A DNA stretch of 64,000 nucleotides from Metabacillus bambusae (GTDB lineage: Bacteria; Bacillota; Bacilli; Bacillales; Bacillaceae): positions 51,268 to 115,267 of the forward strand of contig NZ_JAGDEL010000024.1 in the NCBI RefSeq assembly GCF_017497975.1, written 5' to 3'. Below the pieces are notes generated by a model that saw nothing but the letters and a program-made list of their open reading frames with translations, did no database searches and was not told where the DNA came from. Both the position numbers and the translations under genes were made by a program. Below are positions 1-8,048 of the stretch, in pieces (within the stretch, counting starts at the first letter, position 1; every line of letters starts with the position of its first letter).

Positions 1-996
1 ATACGAACCAAGGGCATCAGGTATTAAAGAAACTAAGCTATTCGCCATCGCATCCACCATTTCTGTACCAGATAGGATTCCAGTGAATGCACCTGCTGCG
101 AACACTAGAGATACAACTGATAATACATTCCCTGCATGTGCTTTAATTCTTTCCTTCTGATCGTCTAAATTAGGATAGTTTATCAAAATAGCAACTGCAA
201 ATCCGATCATAAATAATGCTGGTAATGGCATAACACCCATTATTAATCCAGTTAAAAGGAGAACAGTTAATCCAAAATTAACCCATAAAAGCTTTGGACG
301 CTTTTCCTCTTGCAATTCAACTGTTGCTGCTTGTTGAGAAGCTGCCATTAGTTGTTGTTTAGGTAGTTTTGACATTTCCAAAATCCCAACTCGTTTTCTC
401 TCCTTTAAGCCAAATAAATAAGCAACGAAAATAACCCATAAAGCCCCACCAATCATTGCAGGAACAAGTGGTACAAATACTTCAGACATATCTAATTTTA
501 ACGCACTAACTGCTCTTGCAGTTGGACCACCCCATGGGGTAAGATTTGTCACACCAACTCCCATAATTGCAATACAAGGTAACATCAATGGATTCATTCC
601 AAGCCTTTGATAGAGTGGAAGCATTGCAGAAATTGTAATCATATAGGTTGTCGTTCCATCACCATCTAATGATACGACTAACGCCAAAACAGCAGTTCCT
701 ACGATAATTTTTAGCGGATCACCTTTTACTGCTTTTAGAATGGTACCTACTACAGGATCAAATAAACCAGCATCAATCATGATTCCAAAATACAAGATAG
801 CAAACATCAGCATGACACCAGTAGGTGCCAATTGATTAATTCCATCAATTAACATTGGTCCTAATTCAGATGCAAAGCCTCCAATTACTGCAAATAGCAC
901 AGGTATTACGATCAACGCAATTAATGCTGACAGTCTTCCAGTCATAATTAAAAACATAAACACAAAAATCATTAAAAAGCCTAATAATGCTAACAT
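1..996 (-). CDS. CitMHS family citrate-metal:proton symporter, 3' end outside window
   Basis: The first 332 residues of a polytopic membrane protein are present; the C-terminus lies beyond base 1. The N-terminus reads MLALLGFLMIFVFMFLIMTG and contains a segment APTGVMLMFAILYFGIMIDA followed by VVSLDGDGTTTYMITISAML, typical of CitM/CitH transporters that import citrate complexed with divalent metals. A hydrophilic loop around residues 195-235 (KERKRVGILEM...EEKRPK) separates two hydrophobic halves. The start ATG at 996 has an AAGGGGG ribosome site eight bases upstream. A cre-like box lies just upstream, which fits carbon catabolite repression known for Bacillus citM. Substrate metal preference cannot be read from sequence. 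Confidence 0.88.
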   Translation of the reverse strand, partial: MLALLGFLMIFVFMFLIMTGRLSALIALIVIPVLFAVIGGFASELGPMLIDGINQLAPTGVMLMFAILYFGIMIDAGLFDPVVGTILKAVKGDPLKIIVGTAVLALVVSLDGDGTTTYMITISAMLPLYQRLGMNPLMLPCIAIMGVGVTNLTPWGGPTARAVSALKLDMSEVFVPLVPAMIGGALWVIFVAYLFGLKERKRVGILEMSKLPKQQLMAASQQAATVELQEEKRPKLLWVNFGLTVLLLTGLIMGVMPLPALFMIGFAVAILINYPNLDDQKERIKAHAGNVLSVVSLVFAAGAFTGILSGTEMVDAMANSLVSLIPDALGSY

Positions 997-1014
997 TTGA
1001 AGTCCCCCTTATGT

Positions 1015-1028
1015 TGAACACGCTTACA
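1015..1028 (-). promoter_or_regulatory. cre-like CcpA operator
   Basis: TGAACACGCTTACA matches the cre consensus TGWAANCGNTNWCA with one mismatch at position 5. It lies 19 bases upstream of the citrate transporter start codon, where CcpA binding would block expression. Seen as a motif only. Confidence 0.55.
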
Positions 1029-1200
1029 AAATAAAATAGTTAGATAATTTAAAATATTAATTACTACTATAAATGACGTATGAAGGAGGGTAAATATTTT
1101 GGTATATTAATGCTTTAAAAACAATATGAGTATATAATTCTTTTTATATGTAAAAGATATTTTGTTCATTTAGTTTATTGATAGCTAAAAAGTCCATAGA

Positions 1201-1225
1201 AAAAACGCCTCATAGGCGCTTTTTC
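1201..1225 (-). terminator. Rho-independent terminator after GH127 gene
   Basis: A short stem CGCCT/AGGCG flanked by A-run and T-run can terminate in either direction. It lies downstream of the GH127 gene stop and upstream of the citrate transporter promoter region. The rest of 997-1265 is AT-rich with no gene. Confidence 0.7.
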
Positions 1226-1265
1226 CTTTAAGATTTTAGGGTAGTCAGTTTATAAGGATATACGA

Positions 1266-3203
1266 TTATCTCTTCTCATTCACCCAAACAATCATTTCAC
1301 CTGGTTGACGGTTACACCATGCATAGTAAGGGACTGCTTTAATTTCCACCTTACGTGTGTGTTCTTCTACAGGTCGATATAATTTATTTTCCCAGCCAGC
1401 ATCCTCCATTCGTTCAGCTTGACCTGAAATGACCACAATCCCTTCGAGTAAATCCTCTTCAAATTTTGCTGTTAATTCTGCATTTCTCGGAAGGAAAATG
1501 CTAGGTAAGCTTTTTCCGTTATCAACTTCTTCTAGACAGTACACAATAGGGCCACGTTGAAGAGCTACTTTGCCATTATTATTGCGAACAAGTGGATTAG
1601 CTTGGATCCGTTCAATTACCATTTGGAGTGCTAATTCTATTTGATCGTTTTCACTCCAATTACGATTAATATAGACATAGCCATTTTTCATTAACGGCTC
1701 ATGATCGACAATTTCTCCATTGACTTTTACAACTGCACCTTTTGACCAGCCTGGAATACGAAGTGCTATGGTGAATTGTTGCTCAGATTCAGGAGAAATA
1801 TTGATTGATATTTTACCATCCCAAGGATAGTTTGTTTTTTGAACAATACCTACTTGATTGCCTGCTATTTCGATTTGAGTTTCATGTCCCATATATAAAT
1901 GGACAAATAATTCATTTTGATTTTGAGTGTATATATAATGTCCAATTGACGCTACTAATCTAGCAATATTTGGAGGACAGCAGGCACAACCGAACCATTT
2001 TTGACGGACTGGTTTAATATGCTTCTTGTCGTTTCGTTTTTCACTAGCTTCTGGCTGAACTTCTAATGGGTTCACATAAAAGAATTTCTTCCCATCTAAG
2101 TCCATTCCACTTATTGTTCCGTTATATAAAGCTGTTTCTAGAACATCTGAATATTTACGATTCACCTCAAGATTAAGCATCCGTTTTGCCCAAAAAACAA
2201 GACCGATAGAAGCACATGTTTCAGTATAAGAAAGATCATTTGGTAAGTCATAATCAAATGAGAACGCCTCACCAAATACCATTGAACCAATTCCTGCTGT
2301 TATATACATTTGCTTTTGAGTCACGTTTTCCCATAAGGTCTCACACGCTTTTTTCAAGGATTCATCATTGGTCTTAGATGCAAGGTCTGCCATTGCTGTG
2401 TACATATATACCGCACGAACAGCATGACCAACCGCTTCTTTTTGCTCTCTTACCGGCTTATGTGCTTGATGGTAGGCATAGTCATCATTGAACCAAAATG
2501 GTTTCTTTTCATTTCTTTCTTTTTTCTCAAGATCAAAATAATGTGGCTGTTTTCCACGTTCATCAATGAAATATTTGCTTAAATTTAAGTAGTTTTCGTT
2601 AGCTGTCACATCAAATAATTTTACAAGTGCTAATTCAATCTCTTGATGTCCTGGGTATCCTTTTAGCTTATTCTCTTCAGGTCCAAATACCGAAGCAATA
2701 TGGTCGGCATATTGACACATTATATCTAAAAATTGCCTTTTGCCAGTTGCATGATAATAAGCAACAGCTGCTTCAATTAAGTGACCTGCACAATATAATT
2801 CATGATTATCACGTACATTTGTCCAGCGGTTTTTTGGTTCTTTCACTTGATAATACGTGTTTAAGTATCCGTTTTCATCTTGGGCTCTTCCTAATAAAGC
2901 AACAACTTCATCAACGATTTGCTCAAGCTCCTCATTCGGTTCATTTTCTAAGCTAAACGCAACAGCTTCAATCCATTTTGCAACATCACTATCTTGGAAC
3001 ACCATCCCAAAAAATTCACCTTCAGCTTCCCCAGCAGCAAGACGGAAATTCTCAATTGCATGACTCGGAGCTGTGTCAGGAATACGATCGTTTAAAGCTT
3101 CCCATTGATATGGAATGACATGTTCGCGAATAATCTCAAGACGTTTTTTCCAAAAGCTATCTGTGATTTTAACATTTGATTTTCCTTTTTGTTCGATTTT
3201 CAT
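1266..3203 (-). CDS. GH127 beta-L-arabinofuranosidase-like glycoside hydrolase
   Basis: 645 residues, no signal peptide, so cytoplasmic. The protein matches the DUF1680/GH127 family typified by HypBA1. The zinc-cysteine site is visible: Glu328 and Cys330 in YTETC, and Cys406, Cys408, Cys409 in FGCACCPPN; by family analogy Cys408 is the nucleophile and the rest hold zinc. The reaction expected is release of beta-L-arabinofuranose from short arabino-oligosaccharides. It is the last gene of an operon with a CUT1 transporter (binding protein, two permeases), which suggests import followed by intracellular hydrolysis. The ATG has a GAGGAGG site upstream. GH127 also includes other activities, so exact linkage is inferred. 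Confidence 0.88.
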   Translation of the reverse strand: MKIEQKGKSNVKITDSFWKKRLEIIREHVIPYQWEALNDRIPDTAPSHAIENFRLAAGEAEGEFFGMVFQDSDVAKWIEAVAFSLENEPNEELEQIVDEVVALLGRAQDENGYLNTYYQVKEPKNRWTNVRDNHELYCAGHLIEAAVAYYHATGKRQFLDIMCQYADHIASVFGPEENKLKGYPGHQEIELALVKLFDVTANENYLNLSKYFIDERGKQPHYFDLEKKERNEKKPFWFNDDYAYHQAHKPVREQKEAVGHAVRAVYMYTAMADLASKTNDESLKKACETLWENVTQKQMYITAGIGSMVFGEAFSFDYDLPNDLSYTETCASIGLVFWAKRMLNLEVNRKYSDVLETALYNGTISGMDLDGKKFFYVNPLEVQPEASEKRNDKKHIKPVRQKWFGCACCPPNIARLVASIGHYIYTQNQNELFVHLYMGHETQIEIAGNQVGIVQKTNYPWDGKISINISPESEQQFTIALRIPGWSKGAVVKVNGEIVDHEPLMKNGYVYINRNWSENDQIELALQMVIERIQANPLVRNNNGKVALQRGPIVYCLEEVDNGKSLPSIFLPRNAELTAKFEEDLLEGIVVISGQAERMEDAGWENKLYRPVEEHTRKVEIKAVPYYAWCNRQPGEMIVWVNEKR

Positions 3204-3320
3204 TTTAAATCCTCCTCGTATTATATGTTTAAGCCCTTTAATAAGAGCTTAGATGAATGTGGAAGCACCTGGAACTCAATGTTGAATATTAATCTATTTA
3301 CTATTCAATTTTTTATCCTA

Positions 3321-4145
3321 TCAATCTTTCAATCCAGATAAAGTAACCCCACGGATAAAGAAGTCTTGTGCTAAAAGGAAGATAATGATAACAGGTAGAA
3401 GACTAAGCACAGTACCTGCCATCAATACTGGCCAATCTGTTGAATACATACCTTGCATCGCTGCTAGACCCAAGGGTAATGTCATTTTTTCTAATGAATT
3501 TATGAAAACCAAGGGACCAAGGAAATCATTCCAGACACCCATGAAAATAAAGACTCCAAGTGTTGCAAGCGCTGGTTTTGATAATGGTAAAAATATTCTC
3601 CAATAAATCCCAAAGGGAGTGCACCCATCAATTTTTGCTGCATCTTCAAGTGCTTTCGGTATTGTTAAAAAGAATTGACGCATTAAAAATGTTCCAAACG
3701 CGGAAACGAGTCCAGGTAATATTAAGGCTGCATGTGTATCAACTAATTCATAAAAACGCATAAGGATAAAGTTTGGAATCATTGTAACTTGTGCTGGAAC
3801 CATCATTGTTGCAAGATATAATCCAAATAATAAATCACGATATTTAAATTCAAGTCGTGCGAATACATACCCCGCCAAAGAACTTGTGAATAATTGGGCA
3901 ATTACGACAATGATCGTCACCTTCATACTATTAAAGAAAAACTGGCCAAAAGGAAAGCGATCGGAGATATTCAAATAATTGTCCCAGTTTAGTTTTTCAC
4001 CAAATAGTGTGGGCGGAAAAACAAAAACTTCTCCCATTCCCTTTAATGACGTACTAAGCATCCAAACAAAAGGAAAGATCATCGTAAGTGCCCCTAGGAA
4101 AAGAAAGAAATGTGCAATCACACGATTGGTTAGTGATTTTTTCAT
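3321..4145 (-). CDS. CUT1 sugar ABC transporter permease, MalG type
   Basis: 274 residues with six predicted membrane spans. The EAA loop that docks the ATPase is visible as EDAAKIDGCTPFGIYWRIFLP. The C-terminus FFIRGVTLSGLKD is typical of MalG/LacG permeases. It follows the MalF-type permease with 15 bases between them and precedes the GH127 enzyme, so it should import that enzyme's oligosaccharide substrate. The start ATG is preceded by GGGGGG. No ATPase gene is present in the locus; in Bacillus such CUT1 systems usually share the MsmX ATPase. Confidence 0.92.
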   Translation of the reverse strand: MKKSLTNRVIAHFFLFLGALTMIFPFVWMLSTSLKGMGEVFVFPPTLFGEKLNWDNYLNISDRFPFGQFFFNSMKVTIIVVIAQLFTSSLAGYVFARLEFKYRDLLFGLYLATMMVPAQVTMIPNFILMRFYELVDTHAALILPGLVSAFGTFLMRQFFLTIPKALEDAAKIDGCTPFGIYWRIFLPLSKPALATLGVFIFMGVWNDFLGPLVFINSLEKMTLPLGLAAMQGMYSTDWPVLMAGTVLSLLPVIIIFLLAQDFFIRGVTLSGLKD

Positions 4146-4160
4146 AGTTTTGATCCCCCC

Positions 4161-5102
4161 TTAGTAGATTGAATCCTTTTTCTGACGCCAAAATTGAATT
4201 AAAGTGATAATCGCAATAACGAAGAAAAGTACATATGACATCGCACTTGCATAACCCATTCTAAAAAATTGGAACGCATTTTCATAAATATAATGAACCA
4301 TAACCGATGTAGAGCGTGCAGGTCCCCCCTGTGTCATCAAATAGACCGAATCAAAGACCTGGAACGAATTAATAACAGCCATAACCGTGACAAAAAAAGT
4401 AGTAGGTGAAAGAAGTGGTAACGTAATATTCCAAAACTTATTAAACCAAGTTGCTCCATCAATATCTGCTGCTTCATAATAATGTTCTGGAATTGCCTGT
4501 AATCCTGCCAGAAAGAGCAGCATATTAAAACCTACACCTTTCCATATGCTCGTGATAATCACAGCAGGCATCGCCCATGTTGTACTCGTTAGCCAACTTG
4601 GGCCTTCTATTCCAACGAGACTTAATATGAAGTTAAGCACTCCATATTCAGGGTTATAAATCCATTGCCAGATAACTGCCACAGCAACCATTGAGGAAAT
4701 AACCGGAAGAAAATATGCAGCACGATAAAACTTAATACCCCTTAACCCTTGATTAAGTGCAATCGCTAACATTAACGAAAATACAATTCCAAGTGGTACT
4801 GATGCAACAGTGAAATAAATCGTATTCCAAAATACTTTTATAAAGGTTTCATCCTGAAATAAATCAATATAGTTTTTTAACCCAACAAATTTTATTGGTT
4901 GTAATAGATCCCACTCCGTAAAACTGAGAAAAAAAGAAGCTACAACCGGCCAAAGAGTAAACATAATAAATCCAAGGATGTTTGGCAGCAACAAAATGAT
5001 TGCCCAAGTACTGTCTTTATAGAATAGTTTTTTTATAGAACGTTCCTTTTCTCTAGGATTATTCGTTGGGATCAATGGAACATCATTCGTTTTTAGACTC
5101 AC
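4161..5102 (-). CDS. CUT1 sugar ABC transporter permease, MalF type
   Basis: 313 residues with a cytosolic N-terminal tail of about 35 residues and six membrane spans. The EAA loop reads EHYYEAADIDGATWFNKFWN. The start is a GTG at 5102 with GGGGTG seven bases upstream. It pairs with the downstream MalG-type permease to form the membrane channel for the oligosaccharide delivered by the upstream-encoded lipoprotein. A stable stem-loop separates it from the binding-protein gene, an arrangement often linked to lower permease than binding-protein levels. Confidence 0.92.
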   Translation of the reverse strand: MSLKTNDVPLIPTNNPREKERSIKKLFYKDSTWAIILLLPNILGFIMFTLWPVVASFFLSFTEWDLLQPIKFVGLKNYIDLFQDETFIKVFWNTIYFTVASVPLGIVFSLMLAIALNQGLRGIKFYRAAYFLPVISSMVAVAVIWQWIYNPEYGVLNFILSLVGIEGPSWLTSTTWAMPAVIITSIWKGVGFNMLLFLAGLQAIPEHYYEAADIDGATWFNKFWNITLPLLSPTTFFVTVMAVINSFQVFDSVYLMTQGGPARSTSVMVHYIYENAFQFFRMGYASAMSYVLFFVIAIITLIQFWRQKKDSIY

Positions 5103-5122
5103 GTATTTTCACCCCTTATGGA

Positions 5123-5158
5123 TAAGCCCTAGTTTGAATAGTTGCATACTAGGGCTTA
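5123..5158 (-). other. Intercistronic stem-loop between binding protein and permease genes
   Basis: Perfect 11-bp arms TAAGCCCTAGT and ACTAGGGCTTA enclose a 14-base loop, without a T-run. The position right after the binding-protein stop fits an mRNA-stabilising or partial-terminator hairpin, as in mal operons. Confidence 0.65.
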
Positions 5159-5167
5159 TAATAATCA

Positions 5168-6481
5168 CTACCTTGCTAGTTCCTCTGCTGAACGACGGTC
5201 AATATTTTCCGTTACCACTTCCACTGACTCTCCTCCATAATAAAACTTATCCAATTCTTCAGTAATAATCGAATTCACTTTGTTATTTGAAATTAGTGCA
5301 TTCGGATAGACTTTTGCATCCTTAAAGTACGACACCATTTCTTTAAATCCTTCTGGATGAACTTCCTCGTTATACCATTTAGCAATTCCTTCTTCTGTAT
5401 AAAGTGATTGTCTATTAGGCATCCAAAGCCCTTCACTAATTAAATCAATTTGATACTCTTCAGAAGATAGAAAGCTTACTAGCTTCCATGCTTCTTCTGG
5501 ATGTTTTGTTTTGGCTGAAACAGAGTGAACATGTGCTTGCCCATGTGTATACGCCTCTTTAAATTTTGGTAGTGGTGCAACTCCTACAGGAAAATTCATG
5601 CTAGCTAATTCTTGTAGTGCCCATGAACCTTCAGCAAGCATGGCAATTTTACCTGTTTGAAGCATTTGTGAAGCTTTCATTCCTACTTTTTCTAAAACAC
5701 TAGCCTCTGGAGCTACTCCATAGTTTTCTCGTAAGTCTAATACAGATTGTAAAACCTCTTGGACCTCAGGTGTTTGATAGGTAGTACTTGTTAAATCTTC
5801 ATTGAAAGGATTACCGCCATTTGAAAGGTATTCAGTGATTGTCGAGTAATTATTTTCAAAACCGAATACACCATATTGCTCAACTTTGTCACCATCTTTG
5901 ATTGTTAGCTTTTTTGCAACCTCAACAAATTCGTCCCAAGTCCAGGCATTATTTGGGTCACTAGGTGGATAAGGTACACCCGCTTTATCAAACAAATCTT
6001 TGTTGTAGTATAAAACTGGTGAAACTGTACAACTACTTACACCAGCAATTACTCCATCAATCTCCATGACTTGAGCTGCGGACGGAATAAAATCATCTAG
6101 TGAATATTCTGCTTTAAAGTATTCTGTTAAGTCTAGGAGAACGTCCTTTCCTTGAAAGGTACGATAATCCTCGGTATTTAAGAAAAACACATCTGGTGCT
6201 GCATCACCGGCAAGCATTGTTAAAAGCTTTGAACTATAGTTTGTTTGTGGAACTGGTGTGTATTCGACTTTAATATTAGGGTTTTTATCCATAAATGCTT
6301 TTAAGCCTTTTTTTACAGCTTCAGTTTCTAAAGGACTAGCTTCCCATCCCATAAATTTCAAGGTAACCACATCACTGTCTGAACCGGAATCGCTTGTAGA
6401 ATTAGAATTAGAACTACTACACCCACTTAAAACCAAGGAAACTAGTAAGAAAAATGCCAGAATTACATGAACCTTTTTCAT
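5168..6481 (-). CDS. Extracellular sugar-binding lipoprotein of CUT1 ABC transporter
   Basis: 437 residues. The N-terminus has a lipoprotein signal (lysines at 2-3, hydrophobic stretch, lipobox LVLSGC with the lipidated Cys near residue 21) followed by a Ser/Asn-rich linker. The body fits family 1 solute-binding proteins (segments VLYYNKDLFDKAGVPYPP and WTWDEFVEVAKKLT). It captures the oligosaccharide outside the membrane for the two permeases encoded downstream. ATG with AAGGAGGG eight bases upstream. The promoter region carries a cre-like site and the LacI-type operator shared with the neighbouring regulator gene. Confidence 0.93.
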   Translation of the reverse strand: MKKVHVILAFFLLVSLVLSGCSSSNSNSTSDSGSDSDVVTLKFMGWEASPLETEAVKKGLKAFMDKNPNIKVEYTPVPQTNYSSKLLTMLAGDAAPDVFFLNTEDYRTFQGKDVLLDLTEYFKAEYSLDDFIPSAAQVMEIDGVIAGVSSCTVSPVLYYNKDLFDKAGVPYPPSDPNNAWTWDEFVEVAKKLTIKDGDKVEQYGVFGFENNYSTITEYLSNGGNPFNEDLTSTTYQTPEVQEVLQSVLDLRENYGVAPEASVLEKVGMKASQMLQTGKIAMLAEGSWALQELASMNFPVGVAPLPKFKEAYTHGQAHVHSVSAKTKHPEEAWKLVSFLSSEEYQIDLISEGLWMPNRQSLYTEEGIAKWYNEEVHPEGFKEMVSYFKDAKVYPNALISNNKVNSIITEELDKFYYGGESVEVVTENIDRRSAEELAR

Positions 6482-6524
6482 AAAATGAACCCTCCTTGTA
6501 GACTAGTTATTCTTTTTAACTTAT

Positions 6525-6538
6525 TGACAACGCTTACA
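6525..6538 (-). promoter_or_regulatory. cre-like CcpA operator before sugar transporter operon
   Basis: TGACAACGCTTACA matches the cre consensus with one mismatch (position 4). It sits 44 bases upstream of the binding-protein start, suggesting glucose repression of the operon. Confidence 0.6.
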
Positions 6539-6644
6539 AAATTGTTTTATTAAACTGTTTTCTTCCCCCTCTTCATATTCTTGTTTATCAAGCAAATTCG
6601 AGATGTTTTAAATCTAACTAATGATCTCGAATCATACTTTCAAT

Positions 6645-6664
6645 CAGTTTAAACGTTTAAGTAA
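6645..6664 (-). promoter_or_regulatory. LacI-family operator before sugar transporter operon
   Basis: CAGTTTAAACGTTTAAGTAA contains a near-perfect palindrome centred on the CG typical of LacI-family operators. Almost the same 20-mer recurs upstream of the regulator gene itself at 7755-7775, differing only at the centre and near the end. Confidence 0.75.
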
Positions 6665-6687
6665 AGTGTAACCCTTTCTAGAATATA

Positions 6688-7740
6688 CTAGAAGAGGCCA
6701 GTAGGTGGGCAGACAGAATCTCTTTCAATTAATTCACAGCTTAAGGTGGTTTTTAATTTGTTACAATCAGTTGGACTTCCACTTATTAAATGATAAATCG
6801 TTTCAATAGCCAATAAGCCCATTCTACGTAGGGGCAGACTCATTGTTGTAAGCTTAGGAGAGTAGTAAGCACCAAATTCTCTATTATCAAATCCGATGAT
6901 TGAAATATCATCTGGAACTCTATAACCTAAATCGTTGCAAGCACGTATAGCACCAATTGCCATCTGATCATTCATAGCAAGAATAGCTGTTGGGAGATCT
7001 TTTGTTTCAAGCAGCTCTTTAGTCAAGGAATACCCTGAATCAAATCGCCAATCCCCAGTCTTAATATAGGATGGATTAAATAAAAGATTATGTTTTTTGA
7101 TCGATTTATAGTAACCTGAATACCTTGAATGAGAGGACATCGAGTCAATATGACCACTTATTAAGGCTATTTTTTTATGCCCCTTTGAAACAAAGTAATT
7201 CGTTGCTTCATAGGCTGCTTGCTCATCATTATAATTGATTGCGCAATGCTCTTGTTTTGTCGTATAACAGTATGTAAACAATATAGGAATATCTGTTTCT
7301 GGAATACTTTCAGTTACATCTCTTGGATGTAGGCCAACATAAATGATTCCATCCACTTTTTTACTCACCAATTCATCCATTATTTTTTTTATGATCGGTT
7401 TCACTAGATCTGGATCATTTGGGTTGTTGCTTACTCGCTTTTCTAAACGCATATTTGTTAATAAAATGGAAAGACCAAGTTTTTCGGCATTTTCATTTAT
7501 TCCATCGATTATATTTGGAGCATTGAAAACTGTCATATCTTCAACAATAACTCCAATTGTATTTGTTTTTTTCATTTTTAAGCTTTTGGCAATTAGGTTT
7601 GGACGATAATTTAATTCCTTTATGACTTCTAACACTTTCTTTTTCGTATCCTCCCCTACGTTTCCGCTTTCATTAAGAACGTATGAAACAGTAGCTATCG
7701 AAACCTTTGCTCGCTCAGCAATATCCTTCATTGTTACCAT
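6688..7740 (-). CDS. LacI-family transcriptional regulator of the GH127/transporter locus
   Basis: 350 residues from the chosen ATG. The helix-turn-helix is MKDIAERAKVSIATVSYVLN, followed by the hinge NYRPNLIAKSLK and a periplasmic-binding-like sugar sensor domain (about 65-345). The ATG at 7740 is chosen because GAGG ends eight bases upstream; an ATG six bases earlier would have almost no spacing. It lies directly upstream of the transporter operon, in the same orientation. Matching operators occur in front of that operon and in front of this gene, implying local control and autoregulation. The inducer is probably an arabinose-containing oligosaccharide (inference). Confidence 0.92.
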   Translation of the reverse strand: MVTMKDIAERAKVSIATVSYVLNESGNVGEDTKKKVLEVIKELNYRPNLIAKSLKMKKTNTIGVIVEDMTVFNAPNIIDGINENAEKLGLSILLTNMRLEKRVSNNPNDPDLVKPIIKKIMDELVSKKVDGIIYVGLHPRDVTESIPETDIPILFTYCYTTKQEHCAINYNDEQAAYEATNYFVSKGHKKIALISGHIDSMSSHSRYSGYYKSIKKHNLLFNPSYIKTGDWRFDSGYSLTKELLETKDLPTAILAMNDQMAIGAIRACNDLGYRVPDDISIIGFDNREFGAYYSPKLTTMSLPLRRMGLLAIETIYHLISGSPTDCNKLKTTLSCELIERDSVCPPTGLF

Positions 7741-7754
7741 CAACATCGCCTCTT

Positions 7755-7775
7755 CAGTTTAATCGTTTAAGTTAA
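7755..7775 (-). promoter_or_regulatory. LacI-family operator before the regulator gene
   Basis: CAGTTTAATCGTTTAAGTTA plus one base is nearly identical to the operator at 6645-6664. It lies 15 bases upstream of the regulator start codon, consistent with autorepression. The remaining bases up to 8016 hold no gene that I can see. Confidence 0.72.
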
Positions 7776-8016
7776 TTTGATCATAAACTACTAAAAGGAA
7801 AAAAACAATAATGTTTTCTGAATTTTCTCTCTACAATAATTGCACTCATAACCTCTATTTTTTAGTATCTTTTTTCTAATAGAATATAATTACTAGTTTA
7901 ATGTGTTTGCATTCTAATACCTTGCAATGACAATCCTGAGAATTTTTTATTTCGGGAAAATAAGAAAATGACGTATTTTGTAGTTGAAATTGCAATTTAT
8001 CTTTAGTTTAAAACTA

Positions 8017-8048
8017 CAAAAAAATAGAGATGGAAAAATTCCATCTCT
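8017..8048 (-). terminator. Rho-independent terminator after yknV
   Basis: Arms AGAGATGGA and TCCATCTCT (9 bp) are followed on the minus strand by ATTTTTTT. The stem reaches the stop codon of the upstream gene. Confidence 0.85.
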
